64,000 bases of DNA from Nitrosomonas ureae (GTDB taxonomy: Bacteria > Pseudomonadota > Gammaproteobacteria > Burkholderiales > Nitrosomonadaceae), in contig NZ_CP013341.1 in the NCBI RefSeq assembly GCF_001455205.1, positions 1,488,001 to 1,552,000 of the forward strand, in the 5' to 3' direction. Under the pieces are notes generated by a model, which worked only from the letters and a program-made list of their open reading frames with translations, was not told the origin of the DNA and did not search any database. Below, piece by piece: positions 26,586 through 35,852 of the stretch; positions within the stretch are counted from its first letter, which is position 1; each line of letters begins with the position of its first letter. A program made the position numbers and the translations under genes.

Positions 26586-27536
26586 CTACACGTCGATTAC
26601 GAACGAAGCGAAATGATTTCCCGATAACCCTTGATGATCCAGACGGCGCTGACCTGATTGATGCACGAATGCGCGGCTGGAACAAGGTTCCTGATGTGTT
26701 CCCATACCCATTGCAGTTGCCACAACCGCATAGCCGGTAGCTTCTATCCAGTTGTCAAATCGGAGATGTTCAAGTGTTGCCCCCGGCGCTGTTTGGTCTT
26801 GATTGATGGAAGATTCATCGCCCCCGGATGATGCCGATTCCCAATTTTTGGATGCTTTCCAGCCAAGCAGTTGACTGGCTTCCAGCGGAGAAATGCCAGC
26901 GCAATGCAAATAAGTTGCAGGTTTTTCAGCCAGCAAATAAGATGAGAATCCCGCTAGTGATGAATCTTTCATTGCGCTATCTGCTTTCGCTTGTTCAAGA
27001 AAATTTTCGACAATAGAGAAATCAGGTTGATTTTGAACAAGCAGGGATGCCAGCAGTCCTCCGGCGCTGTATGCCGACGATGCGGTAGTCCACACATGGC
27101 GCAGCGGGAGGGAGGCGTTATTGCTGGATGTGGACATATGCGAGCCTAATGCAAGGAGACGCCGTTCAGAGTTTCGCACCAACTCGGTGAATATGGCCGC
27201 ATTGGCATAATCCATGATGGCTACCCAGCGCATATTGCGGGATTGCGTCAATAATTCGGCTATACGCAGAGGGTCGATTAATAGTTCATTTGTTAATTGA
27301 AATGTTGATAATGCGCCTTCTTGGCTGAAGCTGCTGTATCGGGTACAAGCAGCTTGAGCACCTTTGGCAAATGCCTCGTCTATCGGGGTATTCCCCAGTA
27401 ACAACTGGCAATTGCGCGCACTATCTGACAGTGTTTGGCCGATGGACACCGCTTGCGTAACGGTAGGAATACCGAAAGCCAGCAAGGTTCCGCCAGTCAG
27501 CATGCCTTTGATGAGGCTACGTCGCGTTTCATCCAT
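26586..27536 (-). CDS. TAT-exported protein of unknown function (PchX position)
   Basis: A 316-residue protein with a twin-arginine signal (DETRRSLIKGMLTGG then a hydrophobic run to about residue 30). The mature part is mostly helical with no recognised cofactor motif. It sits between the cytochrome and flavoprotein genes with gaps of 14 and 12 bases, exactly where Pseudomonas cresol clusters carry pchX, whose role is unsettled. It is likely needed for assembly or export of the methylhydroxylase. Equivalence to PchX rests on position, not on a motif I can name. GGAG precedes the ATG by ten bases. Confidence 0.75.
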   Translation of the reverse strand: MDETRRSLIKGMLTGGTLLAFGIPTVTQAVSIGQTLSDSARNCQLLLGNTPIDEAFAKGAQAACTRYSSFSQEGALSTFQLTNELLIDPLRIAELLTQSRNMRWVAIMDYANAAIFTELVRNSERRLLALGSHMSTSSNNASLPLRHVWTTASSAYSAGGLLASLLVQNQPDFSIVENFLEQAKADSAMKDSSLAGFSSYLLAEKPATYLHCAGISPLEASQLLGWKASKNWESASSGGDESSINQDQTAPGATLEHLRFDNWIEATGYAVVATAMGMGTHQEPCSSRAFVHQSGQRRLDHQGLSGNHFASFVIDV

Positions 27537-27550
27537 GGAATGTGATCTCC

Positions 27551-27880
27551 TTAATGCTGAGTTTCTTTTTTTGAAATGAAATCCACCAGTTTGACTAATG
27601 ATTCATCGTCGATTTCTGAAGCGCGAAATGCTGGCATGGCACGATTTCCATTGCGGACGATTGCGCGAATATAAGTTGCGGGAAGGTCGCGATGGCGAAT
27701 TTGCGGCCCGACTTGCGCTTCATGACAATATGCACAAATTTTGGCGTAAATTTCTGCACCATCTTTCCATGCAAATCCAGGAGTGGTTTTCTCATCCTCC
27801 GCTGACCACGCGTTGCTTATCGTTAAAAAGATCGCGAATATGCAACCGGATACCCAATTTTCCAATTTTGTCTTTTTCAT
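27551..27880 (-). CDS. pchC: Periplasmic c-type cytochrome (PchC-like)
   Basis: A 109-residue monoheme cytochrome with a signal peptide (about residues 1-27, ending NAWSA). The heme site is CAYCH (C49, C52, H53), and Met82 in NRAMPAF is the probable axial ligand. It is small, like the cytochrome subunit of p-cresol methylhydroxylase, and is the first gene of the putative pchC-X-F set. ATG 27880 was chosen over one 18 bases upstream because GGAG lies at the right distance and the signal peptide then begins MKKTK. Confidence 0.88.
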   Translation of the reverse strand: MKKTKLENWVSGCIFAIFLTISNAWSAEDEKTTPGFAWKDGAEIYAKICAYCHEAQVGPQIRHRDLPATYIRAIVRNGNRAMPAFRASEIDDESLVKLVDFISKKETQH

Positions 27881-27902
27881 ACGGATTCTCCATTCCATGA
27901 TC

Positions 27903-28724
27903 CTACTGCCACAGCAAGCTTGTTACTTTTTCCCCCATAATCTCATCATTAAATACAACTTTTGCTATTGGCGTACCGGCACAGGCAATACCGTAGCAAA
28001 CATGCAAAGGCAATAAATGTTCTTCTCGCGGATGACAGAATCGGGCAAACGGTGCCTTCTCCCATTCAATCAATCGTTGTTTACGCACTTCAGATAAAAT
28101 CTCCGGATGGGTGCACGTTTCAATCAACCAATGATCAAACGCATTGTTTTCTCTGCTGCTATCGATATCGTTTGTGAAAAATGTTTTCAAATTATGAAAT
28201 GACATGCCTGAACCGATAATCAGAATATTTTTCTCACGTAAAGACGCAATTGCCTTTCCAAGCGCAATATGCATTTGAGGATTCAAATTCTTTAGCAACG
28301 ATAGCTGAATGCAAGGAATCCGCGCTTGCGGAAACATCAGCTTGAGCGGCACAAATAAGCCATGATCAAAACCTCGCTGCTCATCGAGTCTCGCCGGTAT
28401 GTCGCTCGCCATTAACAGGGTGTAAATTTTTTTCGCCAACACGGGATTACCCGGTGCCGCATATTGAATTTTGTAGGCCTCGGCAGGAAATCCATAGTAG
28501 TCATAAATTATTTCAGGATGATTGCCACTGGTTATCGTTGCCTGTTCCTCTTCCCAGTGGGCGCTGATGACTAAAATCGCGGATGGCTCGTTCAGCTCAC
28601 TTGCGATTTTCCGCAGAAAAGAAACCATCTTTTCATGCCCTTTGTCGCCCAGAATCGGTAATGGCCCGCCACCGTGCGGTAAAAATAAAACTGGTGAAAG
28701 CGCTTGTGATATTTGGTTTGTCAT
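27903..28724 (-). CDS. DODA-type extradiol dioxygenase
   Basis: A 273-residue member of the LigB/DODA family (E. coli YgiD-like). Metal ligands are visible: His17 in LPHGGGPLP, His56 in ISAHWEE, and further His in RGFDHGLFVPL and the conserved IIGSGMSFHNL. Such enzymes cleave catecholic rings using Fe or Zn. It lies 22 bases upstream of the cytochrome start, so it may belong to the same message. Whether it acts on a product of cresol catabolism is unknown; protocatechuate cleavage is usually done by other families. Confidence 0.88.
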   Translation of the reverse strand: MTNQISQALSPVLFLPHGGGPLPILGDKGHEKMVSFLRKIASELNEPSAILVISAHWEEEQATITSGNHPEIIYDYYGFPAEAYKIQYAAPGNPVLAKKIYTLLMASDIPARLDEQRGFDHGLFVPLKLMFPQARIPCIQLSLLKNLNPQMHIALGKAIASLREKNILIIGSGMSFHNLKTFFTNDIDSSRENNAFDHWLIETCTHPEILSEVRKQRLIEWEKAPFARFCHPREEHLLPLHVCYGIACAGTPIAKVVFNDEIMGEKVTSLLWQ

Positions 28725-28796
28725 CGTTAAAATCGTCTGCTGGTAGAGAGGCAGTACATTTTTTAAATTTGAGTAATATCACTTTATTAAGTTGGC

Positions 28797-29402
28797 TTAT
28801 TCACGACATAATCTGCCGGTCACTTCCGCAACATGAGTACCTTGAAAGCGCGCAATTTTTATTTCATTTTCTGATGGTTGACGTTTCCCATCGCCACCGG
28901 CCAGCGTACTTGCTCCATAAGGTGATCCACCGGTGATTTCGCTCATGTTCATGATCTCCTGGCAGGAATAAGGAACGCCCACGATGATCATGCCGTGGTG
29001 GAGCAAGGTGGTATGAAATGAGGTGATCGTGGTTTCCTGGCCACCGTGCTGGGTGCCGGTAGACGTAAACACGCTACCTACTTTGCCTATCAGTCCACCG
29101 CTGAGCCATAACCGGCCTGTCTGGTCCAGAAAATTGCGCATTTGCGCGCACATATTGCCGAAACGCGTAGGTGTACCAAAGATGATGGCATCGTAATCGG
29201 GCAATTCATCCACCGTCGCTATGGGCGCTGGCTGATCAAGTTTGGCACCGACCCTTCGTGCCACTTCTTCCGACATGAGCTCGGGGACACGTTTAACGAC
29301 AACCTCTGTATTCTCGACGTTGAGCGCACCTTCAGCTACCGCGTTGGCCATGATTTCAATATGACCATACATGCTGTAATACAAAACAAGAATCTTTGCC
29401 AT
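28797..29402 (-). CDS. wrbA: NAD(P)H:quinone oxidoreductase, WrbA family
   Basis: A 201-residue flavodoxin-fold enzyme that reduces quinones by two electrons, avoiding semiquinones. FMN-binding loop LYYSMYGHIE near the start; FGTPTRFGNM and STGTQHGGQETT are family hallmarks. It is preceded by a near-perfect AGGAGGT. Its place upstream of aromatic-oxidation genes would suit protection from quinones formed from catechols, but WrbA genes occur widely on their own. Confidence 0.93.
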   Translation of the reverse strand: MAKILVLYYSMYGHIEIMANAVAEGALNVENTEVVVKRVPELMSEEVARRVGAKLDQPAPIATVDELPDYDAIIFGTPTRFGNMCAQMRNFLDQTGRLWLSGGLIGKVGSVFTSTGTQHGGQETTITSFHTTLLHHGMIIVGVPYSCQEIMNMSEITGGSPYGASTLAGGDGKRQPSENEIKIARFQGTHVAEVTGRLCRE

Positions 29403-29519
29403 GTTGCACCTCCTGATTTATGGGATTGTGAACTAAAACTTTGCCAAATTTTGATAGTACTCGTTTTACATTACTTATAAAATTAAAAATTCAGAAGCGT
29501 TGTTTGAAACTTTCTATAC

Positions 29520-31868
29520 TTACCTCAGCTTAATGGCGCGTAGCCGCAATGCATTGACGATTACGCTGACCGAAGATAGCGACATCGCTGCCGCAGCAAA
29601 AATCGGTGACAGCAAGATACCGAAGAACGGATAAAGCACCCCGGCTGCGATCGGTACGCCAGCTGCATTGTAGATAAAGGCGAAGAACAGGTTCTGGCGG
29701 ATATTGCGCATGGTTGCTTCGGATAAACGTCGCGCCCGGACAATACCCAGCAAATCGCCGCGCAGCAAGGTTACCCCTGCGCTTTCAATCGCGACATCGG
29801 TGCCCGTACCCATAGCAATGCCAACATCGGCGGTGGCCAAAGCCGGAGCATCGTTGACTCCATCCCCCGCCATGGCGACCACTCGCCCTTGTTCGCGCAA
29901 TCTCATGACGATTGCCGCTTTCTGATCGGGTAACACTTCCGCTTCCACTTCGTCGATACCCAGTTGCCGGGCGACTGCTTCAGCCGTAATGCGATTGTCA
30001 CCGGTCAGCATGACGATGCGGATGCCGTCGGCGTGCAGAGCGTCAATAGCAGCGGGTGTCGACTCCTTCACCGGATCGGCGATAGCGACAATACCGGCTG
30101 TCGCTCCATCGACTGCCACGAAGATTACTGTCGCTCCCTGTTGGCGCAGGTCATCTGCTTGTGCTTCCAACACCCGGGTGTCGATATTCAATTCTGCGAG
30201 AAACTTGGTATTGCCCAGGACAATGCGGTGTCCATCGACAGTACCGACTACGCCTTTGCCAGTAGGTGAGTCAAAGTCGGTCGCCTTGATCAGCGCAATC
30301 GAGCGCTCCTTGGCTGCAGCGACGATGGCGGCAGCCAGAGGGTGCTCGCTTCCTTGTTCCAGGCTGGCCGCAAGACGTAGCAGCTCGTTTTCGTCAATAT
30401 TGCCAGCAGCGCGGATTGCCGTGACCCTGGGTCTGCCTTCGGTCAGCGTACCGGTCTTATCAATCACAATGGTGTCGACCTTTTCCATGCGTTCTAATGC
30501 TTCGGCGTTTTTGATCAGAACACCTTCGGTCGCGCCCCGTCCGACGCCCACCATGATCGACATCGGTGTCGCCAGACCCAGTGCGCATGGACAGGCGATG
30601 ATCAGCACGCTGACGGCGGCGATCAGCGCATACCCCATAGCGGGCGACGGACCCCAAATCGACCAGGCGACAAAAGCAAGTATGGCGATCAGCATGACTG
30701 CTGGAACGAACCAGCCAGCCACGATGTCCGCCAAGCGCTGAATCGGTGCACGCGAGCGTTGTGCTTCCGATACCATGCGGACGATTTGTGCCAGCATGGT
30801 GTCACGTCCAACTTTTTCCGCATGCATCACAAAACTGCCCTGACCGTTGATGGTGCCGCCGATTACCTTATCGCCGGATTGCTTGCGAACGGGCATGGAT
30901 TCACCGGTTACCATCGATTCATCGACATTTGAACCGCCTTCGATCACTTTGCCATCGACCGGTATCCGGTCGCCGGGACGTACCCGTAGGCGATTCCCCA
31001 TCATTACCTGATCCAGATTGATCTCCTCTTCCGTATCGTCGTCGCCAAGACGACGGGCCGTCGTTGGTGACAAATTGAGTAAGGCTTTAATCGCGCCAGA
31101 GGTACGTTCGCGCGCTCGCAATTCGAGCACCTGACCCAATAACACTAGGACGGTGATGACTGCCGCAGCTTCGAAATAAACTGCGACCGATCCATCGCTG
31201 CTGCGAAAAGTATCGGGAAAGAGGTCAGGTGCAATAGTGGCAACGATACTATAGATCCATGCCACGCCGGTACCCATCGCAATCAGTGTGAACATATTAA
31301 GTGCGCGGTTCCTGATCGATTGCCAGCCGCGCACGAAGAACGGCCACCCTGCCCACAAGACGACTGGTGTTGCCAATGATAATTGTATCCAATTGGAAAT
31401 CTGTGCAGATATAAGATGTGCCAAGCCGAGCAGGTGGCCGCCCATTTCCAAGATGAAGACCGGGGTTGTCAACATGAGGCTGATCCAGAAGCGGCGGGTC
31501 ATGTCGACAAGCTCCGAATTGGGTGCGTCGTCAAGCGAGATTTCTGCCGGTTCCAATGCCATACCGCAGAGGGGACAACTTCCCGGTCCGGTCTGCCGGA
31601 TTTGTGGATGCATCGGACAGGTATAGATAGTGTCGGATGCAGATTCCTCGATTGGAATCTTGCCCGCTAAATAAATATCGGGTGTGGCCACGAATTTATC
31701 GTGACAGTGGGCAGAGCAGAAATAGTAAGTGTGCTCATCATGCTCTGCGCGATGCTTCGCAGTTTGTGAATCAACCGTCATGCCGCAAACGGGATCGGTC
31801 GTTTTAGCATGGTGATTCGTGTGATGATCGTGGTTATGCTGTACATGCTTGTGATGTTCGTGAGTCAT
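29520..31868 (-). CDS. Copper/silver-type P1B ATPase with YHS and heavy-metal-binding domains
   Basis: A 782-residue metal efflux ATPase. N-terminal His-rich leader (eleven His in the first 25 residues), then a YHS domain (DPVCGMTVD ... YYFCSAHC), a heavy-metal-binding domain (YTCPMHP ... CPLCGMAL), eight membrane helices with the ion site CPC (IACPCALG), phosphorylation site DKTGT, and ATP-binding TGDN and GDGVNDAP. All catalytic residues are intact. The CPC motif and leader domains indicate Cu+ or Ag+ export to the periplasm. ATG 31868 was chosen because AAGGA lies nine bases ahead; the TTG nine bases upstream has no usable spacing. A complex palindrome lies upstream at 32000-32038. Confidence 0.93.
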   Translation of the reverse strand: MTHEHHKHVQHNHDHHTNHHAKTTDPVCGMTVDSQTAKHRAEHDEHTYYFCSAHCHDKFVATPDIYLAGKIPIEESASDTIYTCPMHPQIRQTGPGSCPLCGMALEPAEISLDDAPNSELVDMTRRFWISLMLTTPVFILEMGGHLLGLAHLISAQISNWIQLSLATPVVLWAGWPFFVRGWQSIRNRALNMFTLIAMGTGVAWIYSIVATIAPDLFPDTFRSSDGSVAVYFEAAAVITVLVLLGQVLELRARERTSGAIKALLNLSPTTARRLGDDDTEEEINLDQVMMGNRLRVRPGDRIPVDGKVIEGGSNVDESMVTGESMPVRKQSGDKVIGGTINGQGSFVMHAEKVGRDTMLAQIVRMVSEAQRSRAPIQRLADIVAGWFVPAVMLIAILAFVAWSIWGPSPAMGYALIAAVSVLIIACPCALGLATPMSIMVGVGRGATEGVLIKNAEALERMEKVDTIVIDKTGTLTEGRPRVTAIRAAGNIDENELLRLAASLEQGSEHPLAAAIVAAAKERSIALIKATDFDSPTGKGVVGTVDGHRIVLGNTKFLAELNIDTRVLEAQADDLRQQGATVIFVAVDGATAGIVAIADPVKESTPAAIDALHADGIRIVMLTGDNRITAEAVARQLGIDEVEAEVLPDQKAAIVMRLREQGRVVAMAGDGVNDAPALATADVGIAMGTGTDVAIESAGVTLLRGDLLGIVRARRLSEATMRNIRQNLFFAFIYNAAGVPIAAGVLYPFFGILLSPIFAAAAMSLSSVSVIVNALRLRAIKLR

Positions 31869-32203
31869 AACTTGCAATCCTTATAGAATAGGTGTTTTCG
31901 CGCTTCGGTGCTTTTGCAACTGATTATATCTTAGTGCTGATAGCCAGTCGCAAGCTCAAACTATTAGATGGAACACATGTATTCATCCATTTCACTTTTA
32001 ATCTTAAACTTAATTCTAATCAATAGAATTCTAAGATTCATATTCAATGATGTGTAGAAAAAGCAATTTTGTGTGCATAGCATATGTTCAGGCTGCTACA
32101 CTTTTATATTTTGCTATCGCGGCGAAAAATAGTGCGCTTCAGTGTTACATTATGACTCCGCCATTTACAAGTTTCCAGTATAGGAAAATAGAGAAGATTT
32201 AAA
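31869..32203. other. Divergent control region
   Basis: Holds the start regions of the copper ATPase (minus) and the hydroxyacid dehydrogenase (plus). No gene was seen. The main feature is the nested palindrome listed separately. Confidence 0.5.
32000..32038. promoter_or_regulatory. Nested palindrome, operator candidate
   Basis: Outer arms AATCTTA (32000-32006) and TAAGATT (32032-32038) enclose inner arms AATTCTA (32012-32018) and TAGAATT (32024-32030) around ATCAA. All four arms pair perfectly, though outer and inner spacings differ. It is AT-rich, has no T-run and lies between divergent genes, so a regulator site is more likely than a terminator. Confidence 0.4.
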
Positions 32204-33202
32204 ATGATTTCCGCAGCGTTATATGATACGAAACCTTATGATCGCGAATATTTCCAGAATGCTTTATTCCATGAAAAAATTGATTGGCAATTTCATGAAT
32301 TCCGACTTTCCGCATCAACAGCGGCTACTGCCACAGGGATGGATGCGGTATGCATTTTTGTAAATGATTGCTTGGATCGTACTTGCATCGCTCAACTTTC
32401 CAAAGCCGGGGTAAAGCTGATTGCTTTGCGCTGTGCCGGGTATAATAATGTAGATCTCAAAGCCGCCAAGGAGTTTGGTTTTACCATCGTGCGTGTACCT
32501 GCGTACTCTCCTCACGCTGTAGCTGAACATTCCGTAGGTCTTCTATTAACGCTTAATCGGCATATTCATCGCGCTTATAATCGTGTACGCGAGCACAATT
32601 TCTCTCTCACCGGACTCATTGGTTTTGACCTTGCAGGAAAGACTGTGGGCATTGTGGGAACGGGTAAAATTGGTCGTATTGCCGCCAAAATCTATCGAGG
32701 TTTTGATTGTCGGGTTATCGCCCATGACATCAGCCCATGTCATGATTGGGCGGCTCAACAAGGAATCGAATATACGTCCTTATCCGGTTTATTAAATGAA
32801 AGCGATATAATCTCCCTGCATCTTCCGCTTAATTCCGAAACTTACCACTTGCTATGTCGTGAGACATTCAAGCAAATGAAACAAGGCGTGTATCTTGTCA
32901 ATACCAGTCGGGGAGGATTGATTGATACTACCGGCCTCCTGGAAGCCCTTAAAGCAGACTGTATCGGTGGTGTCGCACTCGATGTCTACGAGAGAGAAGG
33001 GGGGGTCTTTTTTGAAGATCATTCCGGACATATTCTGCAAGATGATGAACTTAATCTTTTACTGGCGTATCCCAATGTTCTGATGACATCACATCAAGCT
33101 TTTCTCACCCATGAAGCGCTCAGTGAAATAGCGCGTATTACAACCGAAAATATTATTCGTCTCCAGGCTAATCAACCCTATATTGATGAAACGGTTCTGT
33201 AA
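32204..33202 (+). CDS. D-2-hydroxyacid dehydrogenase (D-lactate dehydrogenase type)
   Basis: A 332-residue NAD-dependent dehydrogenase resembling E. coli LdhA (329 residues). NAD-binding GIVGTGKIG; catalytic region NTSRGGLID with the active Arg of the family (LIALRCAGYNNVD), and the final catalytic His in TSHQAFLT. It would reduce pyruvate to D-lactate under low oxygen. Other 2-hydroxyacids are possible. It is a single-gene unit; GAGAAG precedes the ATG. Confidence 0.9.
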   Translation: MISAALYDTKPYDREYFQNALFHEKIDWQFHEFRLSASTAATATGMDAVCIFVNDCLDRTCIAQLSKAGVKLIALRCAGYNNVDLKAAKEFGFTIVRVPAYSPHAVAEHSVGLLLTLNRHIHRAYNRVREHNFSLTGLIGFDLAGKTVGIVGTGKIGRIAAKIYRGFDCRVIAHDISPCHDWAAQQGIEYTSLSGLLNESDIISLHLPLNSETYHLLCRETFKQMKQGVYLVNTSRGGLIDTTGLLEALKADCIGGVALDVYEREGGVFFEDHSGHILQDDELNLLLAYPNVLMTSHQAFLTHEALSEIARITTENIIRLQANQPYIDETVL

Positions 33203-33361
33203 AATTGCAAATTTATTGAATTCGGTAAGATTAGTAAACGCAACGTATAGTCACTTGGGCCGTTCGTGATCGGATGACGGCTACTTCCCCGCATTCTATA
33301 ATCAGTTTGCACTGTTCATATTTACGTTGCCCTAAACACTCGCGAGGGGGTGAAGGCTTAT

Positions 33362-35155
33362 TCACTTTCCGCGCATAAATAATTTATCCAGATCAGCTAA
33401 ACTGGTTTCAAACCAGGTGGGTCTGCCGTGATTGCATTGAGCGGCACGTTCGGTCATTTCCATTTCACGCAACAAGGCATTCATTTCCTCAAGGGTCAAC
33501 TTGCGGTTGGCGCGAATCGCGCCGTGGCAAGCCATCGTTGCAAGTATTTCATTGCGTTTGGCGGCCAGAATCTGACTTGCGCCATACTCACGGATTTCGC
33601 GCAGGATGTCGCGCGCCAGTTGTGCGATATCGGCATGTTGCAGTGTGGCCGGTACTGCGCGCACTGCTACTGTCGTAGGTGAAAGCACTGCAATCTCAAA
33701 TCCTAATCGATCCAGGATTGCCTGGTTTTCTTCGATTGCGGCGATTTCCAGATGCTCGGCATAAAAAGTGACCGGAATTAACAGCGGTTGCATCGATATT
33801 TCATGTTGATCAAGTGCTTGCTTGAGTTTTTCGTACAAAATGCGTTCATGTGCGGCATGCATGTCGACAACAATCAGGCCGCGTGCATTTTGCGCCAGAA
33901 TATAAATGCCATGTAGCTGTCCGAGCGCAAAACCGAGGGGATGATTATCCTGATTATTTTCGATCGCGATCGATTTGTCAGGTTTAATTGCAGGTGCGGT
34001 AGGGTCTATGTTAACCGGGAGTGTAGGGATAGAGCGTGCTTCCGTGCCAAACAAGGTGCCGTAAAAGCTGGTCGGTTGGGATACTGTACCGCCCTGAGTC
34101 TGATCGGTTTTTGGATAAATCTGGTAAGGCCGGGCGATTGATGTCAGTTCTCCAGATGGCAGTTCTTTATGCGGTGAAGCCAGTGCTTTGTTAATCGCAT
34201 GAAAAATAAATTGGTGCAGCGCGCGTGGTTCGCGGAAACGTACCTCTGTTTTAGTCGGGTGTACATTGACATCAACGCTTCCCGGGTGAATGTCAAGAAA
34301 CAAAACAAAAGCCGGATGCCGCCCCAGATGCAGCACATCCCGATAGGCTTCGCGCAGCGCATGCGAAATTAGCTTGTCGTTGACGAAACGATGGTTGACA
34401 AAGAAATACTGCGTATCGCGCGATGATCGTGCATAAGCCGGTAACGCAACCATGCCGTGCAAATGCATCTCAGCCGACTGTTCGTCAATCCATGCGGCGG
34501 CTTGCTTGAATTCTTCTCCTAACACTGAGGCAATTCTTTGTGCAGGATCGCCAGCGCGTAAATGCCGTCGGGCTTTGCCATTATGTTGTAGAACGAATTC
34601 AATGCCTGATTGCGATAAGGCAATACGCTTAAAGGTTTCGTCGCAATGCGCAAATTCGGTGGCTTCCGACTTTAGAAATTTGCGTCTGGCAGGAATATTG
34701 AAGTACAAATCATTGACATCCAACGTAGTGCCCTGTGCCAATGATGAAGGCATAGGCTGCGAGACCGATTTGCCTTCTACCAGAATTTGCCAGGCATGGA
34801 TTTGCTCTACTTGGCGGCTGGCCAAGCTCAAGCGTGAAATCGCAGCAATGCTGGCTAATGCTTCACCACGAAAGCCCAGACTGGTGATCTGGTGCAAATC
34901 CTCCAGTGTGCTGATTTTGCTGGTGCTGTGGCGAGTCAGGGCTAGCTGCAGCTCATCTTTGGCAATGCCGAAGCCATCATCGGCAACGCGAATCTGCTTT
35001 ACACCGCCTTGCTGAAGTTGTACGTTAATTTTCGTGGCACCCGCATCGACACTATTTTCCAGAATTTCCTTAAGTGCTGCGGCCGGGCGCTCAACCACTT
35101 CGCCAGCAGCAATTTGATTGATTAATAACTCAGGAAGCGGTTTAATCGTAGCCAT
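33362..35155 (-). CDS. mutL: DNA mismatch repair protein MutL
   Basis: A 597-residue MutL. The GHKL ATPase domain carries ENSVDAGATKI, DDGFGI, and GFRGEALASI; the C-terminal dimerisation domain holds the endonuclease motif D-M-H-A-x2-E-x4-E (a DQHA variant), expected in species lacking MutH. It links MutS recognition to strand incision. ATG 35155 was chosen because MATIKPLPELLINQIAAG is the standard family start; the longer frame adds unrelated residues. Confidence 0.95.
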   Translation of the reverse strand: MATIKPLPELLINQIAAGEVVERPAAALKEILENSVDAGATKINVQLQQGGVKQIRVADDGFGIAKDELQLALTRHSTSKISTLEDLHQITSLGFRGEALASIAAISRLSLASRQVEQIHAWQILVEGKSVSQPMPSSLAQGTTLDVNDLYFNIPARRKFLKSEATEFAHCDETFKRIALSQSGIEFVLQHNGKARRHLRAGDPAQRIASVLGEEFKQAAAWIDEQSAEMHLHGMVALPAYARSSRDTQYFFVNHRFVNDKLISHALREAYRDVLHLGRHPAFVLFLDIHPGSVDVNVHPTKTEVRFREPRALHQFIFHAINKALASPHKELPSGELTSIARPYQIYPKTDQTQGGTVSQPTSFYGTLFGTEARSIPTLPVNIDPTAPAIKPDKSIAIENNQDNHPLGFALGQLHGIYILAQNARGLIVVDMHAAHERILYEKLKQALDQHEISMQPLLIPVTFYAEHLEIAAIEENQAILDRLGFEIAVLSPTTVAVRAVPATLQHADIAQLARDILREIREYGASQILAAKRNEILATMACHGAIRANRKLTLEEMNALLREMEMTERAAQCNHGRPTWFETSLADLDKLFMRGK

Positions 35156-35252
35156 GTTCAGCAGATTTTTAAATGTAGTGATTATAATGTGTAACTGAAT
35201 ATCCATTGTACTTTGGCAGGATCATTAACTGCAGAAAATTTGGGAGGGGATG

Positions 35253-35852
35253 ATGTTAGCGATAGACCGATTGAAAACCCATGTTCCGGATGTTGTCCTT
35301 GGTCAGATTCCTGATTGTACTGAAAAATTTAGTATTAATACGCCCTTGCGCCTAGCGCACTTTCTTGCTCAGTGTGCGCATGAAAGTGCAGAGTTTAAGG
35401 CGCGGGAAGAAAATTTGAATTATTCTGCTGCAGGCCTGAAAAAAGTATTTGCCAAATATTTCCCGGGTAATTTGGCGGAAAGTTATGCCCGTCAACCTGA
35501 AAAAATAGCCTCACGAGTGTATGGTGGCAGAATGGGCAATGGGGACGAAGCCAGCAAGGAAGGGTATAAATACCGGGGCAGGGGGTATATTCAGTTGACC
35601 GGCAAAGACAACTACAGCGCTTTTTCTAACAGTACCAGCGATGACATTCTGAATGATCCTGACTTGGTGGCTTCAAAATATCCTTTACTGTCGGCCGCAT
35701 GGTTCTGGGGTATCCGATCACTCAATTCACTGGCCGATAAAGGTGCCGGAGACGAGGTGGTGACCCAAATCACTAAGAAAGTAAATGGCGGTCTTAATGG
35801 CTTGGAGGATCGCATCGCACATTTCAAAAATTATTACGCTTTACTGGCTTGA
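35253..35852 (+). CDS. Glycoside hydrolase family 19 enzyme (chitinase/endolysin-like)
   Basis: A 199-residue lysozyme-like enzyme. The catalytic region CAHESAEFKAREENLNYS carries the first catalytic Glu, and YKYRGRGYIQLTGKDNY and SAAWFWG are GH19 hallmarks. There is no signal peptide. The size and lack of signal fit phage-type endolysins or contact-dependent effectors as well as chitinases. ATG 35253 has GGAGG five bases ahead; ATG 35250 overlaps too closely. No other phage genes are near, and the next gene overlaps its stop (TTGA). Confidence 0.88.
   Translation: MLAIDRLKTHVPDVVLGQIPDCTEKFSINTPLRLAHFLAQCAHESAEFKAREENLNYSAAGLKKVFAKYFPGNLAESYARQPEKIASRVYGGRMGNGDEASKEGYKYRGRGYIQLTGKDNYSAFSNSTSDDILNDPDLVASKYPLLSAAWFWGIRSLNSLADKGAGDEVVTQITKKVNGGLNGLEDRIAHFKNYYALLA

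Noticed and set aside
29989..30741. A 250-codon plus-strand open frame opposite the copper ATPase
   Set aside because: Ser/Ala/Pro/Arg-rich shadow of the ATPase coding strand without motifs.
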